Source of the DNA: CAYPEL01 sp964409635 | GTDB lineage: Bacteria > Pseudomonadota > Gammaproteobacteria > DSM-19610 | Assembly (NCBI GenBank): GCA_964409635.1 | Contig: CAYPEL010000036.1 | Coordinates: 1 to 20,188, forward strand | Reading direction: 5' to 3' | Length of the DNA: 20,188 bases | Shown here: in pieces, positions 8,747 through 15,042 of the stretch | How the letters are laid out: every line of letters begins with the position of its first letter | How positions within the stretch are numbered: the stretch's first letter is position 1 | Translations under genes and position numbers: made by a program | Notes under the pieces: generated by a model | Databases searched by the model: none | Seen by the model: only the letters and a program-made list of their open reading frames with translations | Told to the model about the DNA's origin: nothing

Positions 8747-9079
8747 GTGGGCGAAGTTTCATTTTCTGTCAAGGCAAGCCAGCTATTGGAATCCTTGCTC
8801 GATTGCCTGGAATCGGCCGAGGCACTCGAGGATGTGGATATTGATCTGATTGACGGGGTTATGACAATCGAATTTGAAGATGGTGCTCAAATTATAGTCA
8901 ACCGTCAGTCATCTGCCGGGCAAATATGGCTTGCCTCCCCGCTAGGGCCGGCTCATTTCAACTTTGATGAGGCAAGCAATGACTGGTTGGATGATAAAAC
9001 CTCGGTTTCTCTGAAAACCACAATGGAGCAGGCATTTTCCAAGAAGTTGGGTCAAGCTATACAATTAGATGAGTTTTAA
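8747..9079 (+). CDS. cyaY: Frataxin-like iron-sulfur assembly protein CyaY
   Basis: Bacterial frataxin, a small iron-binding acidic protein that modulates Fe-S cluster assembly on IscS/IscU. The 110 residues match the family length (E. coli 106). The N-terminal helix carrying LLESLLDCLES is followed by an acidic ridge (LEDVDIDLIDG), then the beta-sheet hallmark of the family: IIVNRQSSAGQIWLASPLGPAHF. Translation starts at a GTG at 8747 with AGGAG seven bases upstream, and no ATG in frame fits. The gene stands alone between fabA and yajQ, not next to isc genes. A copy of a short dispersed repeat lies 36 bp before the start. Confidence 0.93.
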   Translation: MGEVSFSVKASQLLESLLDCLESAEALEDVDIDLIDGVMTIEFEDGAQIIVNRQSSAGQIWLASPLGPAHFNFDEASNDWLDDKTSVSLKTTMEQAFSKKLGQAIQLDEF

Positions 9080-9113
9080 CCGGCATACTGAGCTGCAAGT
9101 ATGGCTTTCCCAG

Positions 9114-9596
9114 TCAGTCACGGAAATTTACAAATTGGAGGGGCACATCCAGTTCCGCCTCTTTTAGCAGCCCCATCACATTTTGCAAGTCATCGCGCTT
9201 TTTGCCGGTTACACGTACTTTATCTTCTTGAATGGCGGCTTGAACTTTCAGCTTTTTCTCCTTAATCATTTTTACAATCTTGCGGCCAGTGTCCTTGCTG
9301 ATACCCTGCTGTACATCGATTGTCTGGCGTACCTGATTATTGCCGGGCTGTATTTTTCCTGCCGTGAGTGACAGAATATCTATGCCACGTTTAGCCAGTT
9401 TCAGGTGCAGGATATCTTTTACTTGGCCGAGCTGAAATTCATTATCGGCTTTGACGGTAATCTGGTTTTCTTTACTTTCAATTGTGGCGCAAGAGCCCTT
9501 AAAGTCATACCGGTTACCGACTTCCCGGTTAGCCTGATTCACGGCATTCGTGACCTCTTGTAAATCAACCTCTGAAACAGCGTCGAAGGATGGCAT
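9114..9596 (-). CDS. yajQ: YajQ family nucleotide-binding protein
   Basis: A 160-residue YajQ/UPF0234 protein. Members bind nucleotides, and homologues in Xanthomonas and Pseudomonas are reported as c-di-GMP effectors. Family signatures seen are MPSFDAVSEVD at the start, the REVGNRYDFKG block, QTIDVQQGISKDTGRKIVK and the C-terminal PLQFVNFRD. The frame is open 33 codons further upstream, but the conserved start at 9596 has AAAGGA seven bases before it. A perfect -10 hexamer TATAAT (minus strand, 9625-9630) lies 28 bp upstream, though no good -35 is seen. The gene is convergent with cyaY across 34 bp, where a weak hairpin (9082-9105) with three T's could end transcription. It is divergent from the DUF4442 gene. 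Confidence 0.93.
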   Translation of the reverse strand: MPSFDAVSEVDLQEVTNAVNQANREVGNRYDFKGSCATIESKENQITVKADNEFQLGQVKDILHLKLAKRGIDILSLTAGKIQPGNNQVRQTIDVQQGISKDTGRKIVKMIKEKKLKVQAAIQEDKVRVTGKKRDDLQNVMGLLKEAELDVPLQFVNFRD

Positions 9597-9631
9597 CGTC
9601 ATTTCCTTTGTTATCAGGCAGTCTATTATAC

Positions 9632-9839
9632 TATAGCTCTCGCACTCAAGAATGCTCCGTTTAGAGTGCGTAGAGTGTTGTGAAGTGCAAGGCACAAAGA
9701 CGCAGTAAAAGCAGGCTATTGCAGGCTTTGCCTACAGAACATAGGTAAGGGGCGTGAGCAGGAGCGGAAGCTTTGCAACGCTGCTATTCGCAACAGGATG
9801 CGTGCTATAAACGGGGTAATCTTGAGGGCGAGAGGTATA
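9632..9839. repeat. Imperfect inverted repeat in the yajQ/DUF4442 intergenic region
   Basis: The arms 9632-9682 and 9789-9839 are inverted copies of each other: by hand, 38 of 51 positions match without gaps. The best part is CTTGAG(T/G)GCGAGAG(C/G)TATA. The arms face outward toward the two divergent genes, so each lies just upstream of one start codon. Weak similarity continues inward for about 30 bp. It may be a decayed mobile element or a mirrored promoter region. Confidence 0.55.
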
Positions 9840-9864
9840 TGTACAGATATTTAAACATGCAGGT

Positions 9865-10371
9865 GTGTCTGGTTCGGTGAATATTCTTCGATTATTGCGA
9901 CGAGCAGATTTTCTATCGCCCGCCAGGCGGTTACAGCTTTATCCGCCTTTCCTGCTCATGGGGATTAAAGTAGTGGAGCTTGAGGAAAATTGGAACCGGG
10001 TTCGGCTTAAGCTGCCGCTGACCCTGTTGTCTAAAAATATGGGGAATAGTATGTTTGGCGGTTATCAGGCGGCGGTGGCCGATCCGATTGCCGCGCTGGC
10101 CTGCGCTAGACAATTTCCGGGCTGTGATGTCTGGACGCGTACCTTATACATCGATTTTATCCAGCCTGGTAACACGGCTCTGGAACTGCTGTTTGAGTTT
10201 GACCCGAAGATCAAACAACAGATCAAAGATGAGTTGGAGCGTAAGGGGCGCAGTACACCTGAGTTTGAATACGGCTTATTCCGGGAAGATGGAAGCTTGT
10301 GTAGCCGGGTACATTGCCGGGTTGCTATTCGTCCGGCCGGTTATAAGAAACCTGAGCGGGCCGATTACTAA
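9865..10371 (+). CDS. DUF4442 hotdog-fold protein (possible thioesterase)
   Basis: A 168-residue protein that I place in the DUF4442 group of the hotdog superfamily, related to PaaI-type acyl-CoA thioesterases. The layout fits: an N-terminal helix, VRLKLPLTLLSKNMGNSMFGG (the loop and start of the central hotdog helix), AAVADPIAALACARQFPG, and strands WTRTLYIDFIQPGN and FEYGLFREDGSLCSRVHCRVAIRP. I cannot point to a proven catalytic residue, so activity is inferred from the fold. The start is uncertain: GTG at 9865 is the longest, and GTG at 9877 is possible; neither has a convincing ribosome site. The gene ends 12 bp before a long hairpin repeat and is convergent with the regulator gene. Confidence 0.7.
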   Translation: MSGSVNILRLLRRADFLSPARRLQLYPPFLLMGIKVVELEENWNRVRLKLPLTLLSKNMGNSMFGGYQAAVADPIAALACARQFPGCDVWTRTLYIDFIQPGNTALELLFEFDPKIKQQIKDELERKGRSTPEFEYGLFREDGSLCSRVHCRVAIRPAGYKKPERADY

Positions 10372-10383
10372 TCAGGCTGGTTA

Positions 10384-10539
10384 AACCTAGAAAAATCAGT
10401 TGAACCTACTGCGGCCGTCTAATGCACTGACTACACATCACCGCATGGCTGATACGTCTTCGTCCTAAATAACTTGCGAAGTCTTGTGTAGTCAGCACCT
10501 TAGCCACCCTCGCTACGGTTCAACTGATTTTTCTAGGTT
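10384..10539. repeat. 156-bp hairpin element with perfect 23-bp terminal inverted repeats
   Basis: The ends 10384-10406 and 10517-10539 are perfect 23-bp inverted repeats starting AACCTAGAAAAA. Inside, CTGACTACACA (10427-10437) pairs perfectly with 10485-10495, and a further arm GTCTTCG/CGAAGTC lies near the tip, so the whole element can fold into one long imperfect hairpin. It carries no gene. The right arm overlaps the 3' end of the regulator gene at 10513. The architecture is that of a MITE or a large REP/BIME-like dispersed repeat; no target-site duplication was evident. Confidence 0.7.
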
Positions 10540-11781
10540 GAACTGGCGGTTTTCTTCTACAGGCGTCGCTTCTGTCTCTGTGCTTACGGGGTTGGCGCCA
10601 AAGAGTGATTTGCGAATGCTTTCCAGTTGCTCGTTGTGCTGCTCGCTGTGATGTTTATTCCAAATATCCAGCAGCGGCATAACGGCGCGGATAAGCGCAT
10701 CGATGTCACCCCTGACCGGCGTTTTAAAGTGCAGTGCATTCAGTGCCTGGCTAACTTCACCTGGTTGCGCGACATGATTGAGGGAGATAGCAGTTTCTGT
10801 AGGTGTCTGCGCTGTCTGTGTTTCTGTGACGGTAGTGGCGTGTACACGGTTCCCGCCGTCGTGTTCAGCCGCTTTTAGTTGTTGCCGCGTATCTTCAAGC
10901 AGCCTTGGAAACCGGGTGCTGTGGCCCAATACTGGAGAGGCGATACCGATACTGACGGTCACCGTTAGCGCTTCCCCATTGATTGAGAATTCGTGTTGTT
11001 CGACGCGCTTGCAGAGTGCCTTGGCAAGATATCTTGTACCTATTGGGTCTGATGATGGCAGTAACAGTGCAAACTCCCCGTGTCCCAGATGGGCCAGGGT
11101 ATCTTCACGACGCCTGCCCTGGGACAGGAAATCGGCGAATACTTTAAGTAGGGTTTCGGCGAAAATCTTGCCATGCCGTAAGAAATGGATCTTGTATTTA
11201 TCCAGCTGAATCCCCAGCAATGCCAGCTCGGTGTGATGCCGTATAGCATAGGCCAGTTGTTCTTCACCGCGTTGCTCAAAGGCTATCTGGTTATAAACAC
11301 CCGTAGTGAGATCGATACTGACCTGCGATTTTAGTACGATATTGGCCGATTTTGTTTCTTTAAGCGCCTGTGCAGTTTGTTGTTGTTTCTGTAGCAGCTG
11401 ACAGGCCGCCAGTAATTGAGTGCGGTCAAATGGCTTGGTGATGAAATTATTTGCGCCAGCGGATAAGGCTTTCTCTTTGGTGCCGTCATCATCTTCCGCC
11501 CCCGTTGCGATAATGACGGGGATGACTTTTAAGGCTTCATTACCACAACTGCGGATTCGATCGAGCAAGCCGAGGCCGTCCAGGTTAGGCATGGAGAGGT
11601 CAGACATGACCACTTGTATTGAGGAATCTTCTTGCAGCGTCGACCATGCCACTTCGCCGTCTTCGGCTTCAACTATCGTAAAGTGATCACTGAGGATTTT
11701 TTTCGCAGCAACCCGGATCAAGCGGGAGTCGTCGACAATCAGGATGCCGGGTTTAGATTCGGCTTGGCTTTCAGGTGCCAT
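10513..11781 (-). CDS. Response regulator with degenerate GGDEF domain (likely c-di-GMP effector)
   Basis: A 422-residue cytoplasmic two-domain regulator. The receiver domain (about 10-130) has the acidic pair Asp17-Asp18, phospho-acceptor Asp61 in VVMSDLSMP, Thr93 and Lys116 (ITKPF). A short helical linker leads into a GGDEF-fold domain (about 150-320) ending in TVSIGIA and AAEHDGGNRVH. The catalytic motif reads GHGEF (233-237) instead of GGDEF, so diguanylate cyclase activity is improbable. The inhibitory-site RxxD (R224-R-E-D227) is intact at the usual five-residue distance. A low-complexity Thr/Glu-rich tail with a helical segment follows (about 320-410). The last residues, NLEKSVEP, and the stop are encoded by the arm of the hairpin repeat. 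A FliA-like promoter lies upstream. No clear ribosome site precedes the ATG. Confidence 0.85.
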   Translation of the reverse strand: MAPESQAESKPGILIVDDSRLIRVAAKKILSDHFTIVEAEDGEVAWSTLQEDSSIQVVMSDLSMPNLDGLGLLDRIRSCGNEALKVIPVIIATGAEDDDGTKEKALSAGANNFITKPFDRTQLLAACQLLQKQQQTAQALKETKSANIVLKSQVSIDLTTGVYNQIAFEQRGEEQLAYAIRHHTELALLGIQLDKYKIHFLRHGKIFAETLLKVFADFLSQGRRREDTLAHLGHGEFALLLPSSDPIGTRYLAKALCKRVEQHEFSINGEALTVTVSIGIASPVLGHSTRFPRLLEDTRQQLKAAEHDGGNRVHATTVTETQTAQTPTETAISLNHVAQPGEVSQALNALHFKTPVRGDIDALIRAVMPLLDIWNKHHSEQHNEQLESIRKSLFGANPVSTETEATPVEENRQFNLEKSVEP

Positions 11782-11830
11782 AATTTAACACTGGGTTCAA
11801 GTTACGCTGCAGCAGAATTTAGTCTGTAGT

Positions 11831-11857
11831 GCATCGGCCTTTGCTAGGCTTTCTTTA
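11831..11857 (-). promoter_or_regulatory. Sigma-28 (FliA)-like promoter of the REC-GGDEF gene
   Basis: On the minus strand TAAAGAAA, 11 bases, GCCGATGC. The FliA consensus is TAAAGTTT-N11-GCCGATAA, so the TAAAG and GCCGAT cores and the spacing are exact, and the outer bases differ. It lies about 50 bp before the start codon of the regulator, a suitable distance. Confidence 0.5.
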
Positions 11858-12072
11858 GTCTTTCATAGAGTTAGGCAGGTTTTATTCATAGGCTGCGCGC
11901 TAAGATTTTCATATTAATATCAAAATCAGGAATCTGCGGCTCAATAAATTCCTGATGCGGGCAGGTATCTATAAGGTTGTGATCTGACATGCTGTGATCG
12001 ACCTGCCGCAAGCATCTGGCCGCACATTAAGATTATTATATATTCTTTAAATTACAATAAGTTATAGGCAGG

Positions 12073-12127
12073 AAATAAAAAAGGCCCGCTAATGCGGGCC
12101 TTTTGAAGGTCTACCACACACGCTTAT
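12073..12127. repeat. Left copy of a 55-bp duplication flanking the gap (assembly artefact)
   Basis: These 55 bases are identical to 12228-12282 on the other side of the N run. They include the terminator hairpin (here 12079-12104). An exact duplicate at both contig ends of a length equal to a common assembler k-mer suggests that the two contigs overlap, and that the locus carries this sequence once. Confidence 0.85.
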
Positions 12128-12227
12128 NNNNNNNNNNNNNNNNNNNNNNNNNNNNNNNNNNNNNNNNNNNNNNNNNNNNNNNNNNNNNNNNNNNNNNNNN
12201 NNNNNNNNNNNNNNNNNNNNNNNNNNN
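12128..12227. other. Scaffold gap of 100 N
   Basis: Exactly 100 undetermined bases, the conventional placeholder for a gap of unknown size. Because the flanks repeat the same 55 bases, the true gap is probably zero or negative. Confidence 0.98.
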
Positions 12228-12233
12228 AAATAA

Positions 12234-12259
12234 AAAAGGCCCGCTAATGCGGGCCTTTT
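12234..12259 (-). terminator. Rho-independent terminator of the histone H1-like gene
   Basis: An 11-bp stem, AAAAGGCCCGC and its complement, around a four-base loop. Read on the minus strand it is followed by TTTTTTATTT, a strong T-run, 20 bp after the stop codon of the histone-like gene. The opposite strand has a shorter T-run, so it could work weakly in both directions. The identical copy at 12079-12104 is attributed to the contig overlap. Confidence 0.85.
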
Positions 12260-12278
12260 GAAGGTCTACCACACACGC

Positions 12279-12674
12279 TTATCTACGGCGGCGGGCAGGT
12301 CTCTTCTTAGTAGCGCGCTTTTTAGTAGTGCGTTTTTTGGTGGCCTTTTTCTTGACGGTTTTTTTCTTAGTCCGCCGTTTCTTGGTCACCCGCTTTTTGG
12401 TAGCCTTTTTCTTAGCGGTCTTCTTTTTAGTCGACCGCTTCTTGGTTACCCGTTTTTTGGTGGCCTTTTTCTTAGCGGTCTTCTTTTTAGTTGACCGCTT
12501 CTTGGTCACCCGTTTTTTGGTGGCCTTTTTCTTAGCGGTCTTCTTTTTAGTCGACCGCTTCTTGGTTACCCGTTTTTTAGCTACCTTTTTCCTGGTAGCA
12601 GGTCTTTTCTTTCTCACCACCTTTTTCTTCTTGGCGGTGGTCTTGCGTCTCACTGTTTTCTTTCGTACTGCCAT
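12279..12674 (-). CDS. Histone H1-like Lys/Arg-rich repeat protein
   Basis: A 131-residue, extremely basic protein made almost wholly of Lys, Arg, Thr, Ala and Val, resembling the C-terminal tail of eukaryotic histone H1 and the AlgP/Hc1-type bacterial proteins. It is expected to bind DNA or RNA without a folded domain and to affect nucleoid packing. Residues 33-112 are four 20-residue repeats with the pattern KKRVTKKRSTKKKTA-KKKAT, the last one diverged; the C-terminus is KKRPARRRR. The start is firm: AAGGAGGT lies five bases before the ATG. A FliA-like promoter precedes it and a strong terminator follows. The exact role is not known for most members of this type. Confidence 0.85.
   Translation of the reverse strand: MAVRKKTVRRKTTAKKKKVVRKKRPATRKKVAKKRVTKKRSTKKKTAKKKATKKRVTKKRSTKKKTAKKKATKKRVTKKRSTKKKTAKKKATKKRVTKKRRTKKKTVKKKATKKRTTKKRATKKRPARRRR
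12339..12578 (-). repeat. Tandem 60-bp coding repeats in the histone-like gene
   Basis: Four in-register 60-bp units without indels, each encoding 20 residues. The three units at 12399-12578 are nearly identical at the DNA level, while the unit at 12339-12398 has drifted. The period keeps the frame, so unit gain or loss would change protein length without frameshift. Short-read collapse is possible here. Confidence 0.85.
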
Positions 12675-13078
12675 GGGATACCTCCTTACGAGTACATGGT
12701 TCGCGCAACGTAACGGCGTTCACAAACGGAACTTTAATGAAAAAAGAACAAATTACAACACTTAAGTGAAGTTTCGCTCTATTATTGTCTTGTAACTTCA
12801 GCTGCTTTTTGAGATACATGTGCCCCGGCAATCTTGTTGAATTACTTCATACTTTTTTTGCCGGATTCATTTTATAAGTAAATAGTAGTATGAAAGTGAT
12901 GTTGAATATTTTCTCAACGCCGCCTATGTTGTTTGAAGGATTGAAAATTGAACGCGGAAATGACAAATATGACCCTGAAAACTTTTTTATATAAAATGCC
13001 GAAAAAGTTAAAAAATAAAACCGTTTTGTACTGTTGCGTTGCAAATCTGCAACAAAAACTAACGAAGAGAGTATTTGA
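12675..13078. other. AT-rich divergent intergenic region
   Basis: About 400 bases between the divergent histone-like and YihY genes. It holds the FliA-like promoter of the former at 12710-12736. A perfect small dyad, GTTGCA-AATC-TGCAAC, at 13038-13053 lies just before the YihY ribosome site and could be an operator. A 34-codon plus-strand ORF at 12890-12994 lacks a ribosome site and is not called. I see no RNA gene. Confidence 0.55.
12710..12736 (-). promoter_or_regulatory. Sigma-28 (FliA)-like promoter of the histone-like gene
   Basis: On the minus strand TAAAGTTC, 11 bases, GCCGTTAC. Thirteen of the 16 consensus positions of TAAAGTTT-N11-GCCGATAA match with exact spacing. A transcript would start near 12704, leaving a leader of about 30 bases with the strong AAGGAGGT site. 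Confidence 0.5.
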
Positions 13079-14425
13079 ATGAGCGCAATTATTCACAAGC
13101 TAATAGACCGATGGACGCATTATTTTTGGTCTGATGATGTTAAACATCAGGGCGTGCAGAATATCGTTATACGGGTTGTGCGCTTGATCTATGTCGTAAT
13201 GCGGCATTTATATCGAGGTGAATTGACGTTACGTGCTATGAGTCTGGTTTACACAACTTTACTGTCACTCGTGCCGTTGCTTGCGGTCAGTTTTTCGGTG
13301 TTGAAAGGCTTCGGTGTGCATAATCAAATAGAGCCTTTGTTATTGAAGTTTCTCACACCATTAGGCCCTAAAAGTGTCGAACTTACCGACAGGATCATTG
13401 GTTTTGTGGCGAATGTTAAAGTCGGCGTGTTGGGTTCGCTGGCCCTGCTTTTTCTTCTCTATACTGTTGTTTCTCTTACACAAAAGATCGAATCGTCCTT
13501 TAATTTTGTGTGGCGAGTAGAGCGCTTGCGCGGTCTTGCGCAACGCTTTGCCAACTACTTGAGCGTCATTCTTGTTGGCCCTGTTTTAATGTTCGTTGCA
13601 TTGGGTATAACGGCAACAATTTCCAGTCATAGCGTGGTTCAATACCTCAGTGATATTGAACCCTTTGGCCAGTTATTTATTCTCGCCGGCAAAGTTATTC
13701 CCTATCTATTGGTGATCGGTGTGTTCAGTTTTCTTTACATGCTGATCCCCAATACGCGGGTAAAACTGTTTCCAGCTATTGCAGGCGGTATCGTCGCAGG
13801 TGTTCTATGGAAAACTACCGGTTGGGGTTTTGCTACCTTTATTTCTAATTCAGGTAATTATGCGGCGATTTACTCGAGCTTTGCGATATTAATATTATTG
13901 TTGATCTGGTTGTATTTGAGCTGGTTGATATTGTTGGTGGGCAGTCAGTTTGCATTTTATGTCCAGTACCCGCAGTACGTGACGCGTTTCCCGGTTGAGT
14001 TGGAATTGAGCAACCGTTTACGTGAACGGCTGACTTTACATATCATGGCGCTGGTTGCAGACCGTCACGTTAACCAGGGTGACCCCTGGACCTCCGAAGC
14101 GTTAATCTCACATCTTGGGTTACCGGCACAACCTGTCTACAAGGTATTGAGTCTATTGCAGAAAAAAGGCTATTTATCAGAAACATCCGACAGCGACCCT
14201 GCTTATTTGCCGCGGCGTGATATCGATACGATTTTAGTTTCTGAGTTGTTACACGTGGTGCGTTCGTCGGGCGAAAATCGCTTTTTATCGTCTGTACAGT
14301 TAAAGCATCATAGTCAAGTGGATGACACGCTGGATAAAGTTCAGTCAGCCATCAATAGTTCACTAAGTGGCCTGACTTTGCGCCAGCTTGTTAACCGCTC
14401 AAAAGAACAGGCAGGTTCAAATTAG
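13079..14425 (+). CDS. YihY/BrkB-family inner membrane protein with C-terminal winged-helix region
   Basis: A 448-residue polytopic membrane protein of the YihY family (formerly RNase BN/BrkB annotations, which were mistaken for YihY). Family marks seen are LRAMSLVYTTLLSLVPLLAVSFSVLKGF near residue 50, FNFVWRVERLRG, and the LIPNTRVKLFPAIAGGIVAGVLW and NYAAIYSSFAILILLLIWLYLSW segments, with about six hydrophobic helices up to residue 300. The last 140 residues are soluble and carry a pattern like a winged helix (SEALISHLGLPAQPVYKVLSLLQKKGYL), as in the longer proteobacterial members. GAGAG nine bases before the ATG supports the start. Its TAG overlaps the stop of the convergent gene. The transport or structural function is unknown. 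Confidence 0.88.
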   Translation: MSAIIHKLIDRWTHYFWSDDVKHQGVQNIVIRVVRLIYVVMRHLYRGELTLRAMSLVYTTLLSLVPLLAVSFSVLKGFGVHNQIEPLLLKFLTPLGPKSVELTDRIIGFVANVKVGVLGSLALLFLLYTVVSLTQKIESSFNFVWRVERLRGLAQRFANYLSVILVGPVLMFVALGITATISSHSVVQYLSDIEPFGQLFILAGKVIPYLLVIGVFSFLYMLIPNTRVKLFPAIAGGIVAGVLWKTTGWGFATFISNSGNYAAIYSSFAILILLLIWLYLSWLILLVGSQFAFYVQYPQYVTRFPVELELSNRLRERLTLHIMALVADRHVNQGDPWTSEALISHLGLPAQPVYKVLSLLQKKGYLSETSDSDPAYLPRRDIDTILVSELLHVVRSSGENRFLSSVQLKHHSQVDDTLDKVQSAINSSLSGLTLRQLVNRSKEQAGSN

Positions 14426-14901
14426 TTCGCGCTGGCAAGCGTCAGTGAGGTATTGATTTCTGATGCTGTGAGGTAGCGGATCGAGATCCATTCAGGCAGA
14501 TAAGTGCGGACACTGTTAAGGTAAACATAGGGTCTTACCGCACAGGTCCAGGCTTTCAGCTTGCGGCGGGTATTGAAAGACCAGGCTGCTTCACCGGTAC
14601 TGACCGCTAACCATTCCTGCTTATAAGGCCCGTCTTTGTGAACCAGTGTTCCCATCAGGATCCAGCCATTGCGGCAGTGCTGCTGCTCTGCCAAACGGTA
14701 GGCGCGGTAGAGTTCATACTGTATCAGGGTGTGTGCCACAGCTTTAGTCGCTGCGGAGCTGGCAGGTAAGTAAGCCGTTAGATCTTCGAAATACTGCTCG
14801 GCCGGGGCATTTCCCGCATAACTGAGCATTGAAAAACCTAGCGCTGTGGCAACGATGCTACGGCGTATAGCTAGTAAATGGGTTTTTGTGATTTTAGGCA
14901 T
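14422..14901 (-). CDS. Hypothetical secreted protein
   Basis: A 159-residue protein that I do not recognise. Residues 1-34 have a basic start (MPKITKTHLLAIRR), a hydrophobic core (SIVATALGFSMLSYAG) and an APA cleavage-like end, so export to the periplasm is likely. The remainder is soluble, with many aromatic residues and just two cysteines, Cys76 and Cys120, which could form one disulfide. The ATG at 14901 has no clear ribosome site. A six-bp hairpin (14915-14934) lies just upstream. Its stop TAA overlaps the YihY stop in a shared TTAG. It is divergent from the redoxin gene, whose family depends on thiol chemistry, but a link is only a guess. Confidence 0.65.
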   Translation of the reverse strand: MPKITKTHLLAIRRSIVATALGFSMLSYAGNAPAEQYFEDLTAYLPASSAATKAVAHTLIQYELYRAYRLAEQQHCRNGWILMGTLVHKDGPYKQEWLAVSTGEAAWSFNTRRKLKAWTCAVRPYVYLNSVRTYLPEWISIRYLTASEINTSLTLASAN

Positions 14902-15042
14902 GGTTTACGGGCAACTGTCTCAGGATGAAGACAGTAGCAGGCAGGAGTATGTTATTCTGAGATGTACTTCTCAAACTGCCCACATTTCTCAACTGGATGT
15001 TGAAGGACTGCTCGTACGGGTGTTTAAGATCCTGAATATAGA

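Larger units (their letters stand above)
11782..12278. other. Intergenic region holding promoter, terminator copies and a scaffold gap
   Basis: About 500 bases without a firm gene. From left to right: the FliA-like promoter of the regulator (11831-11857); a 34-codon minus-strand ORF at 11886-11990 of uncertain status; a dyad inside that ORF (11925-11933 with 11948-11956, perfect 9 bp); a perfect -10 hexamer TATAAT on the minus strand at 12035-12040 without a good -35; the first copy of a terminator; 100 N; and the second copy of the same terminator. Confidence 0.6.

Noticed and set aside
9751..9775. GCAGGAGCGGAAGC as a third REP copy
   Set aside because: It shares GGAGCGG with the REP arms but has no matching second arm.
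9700..9860. Possible tRNA in the yajQ/DUF4442 intergenic region
   Set aside because: No T-loop GTTCRA motif, acceptor stem or CCA end could be fitted.
12339..12578. Regular 60-bp repeats as a CRISPR array
   Set aside because: The units are contiguous with no unique spacers and keep one open frame, so they are coding repeats.
12328..12765. 145-codon plus-strand Phe/Leu/Val-rich frame over the histone-like gene
   Set aside because: It is the reverse complement of the Lys-rich repeats; the minus-strand gene has the ribosome site, promoter and terminator.
12890..12994. 34-codon plus-strand ORF before the YihY gene
   Set aside because: No ribosome site and AT-rich surroundings; nothing beyond an open frame supports it.
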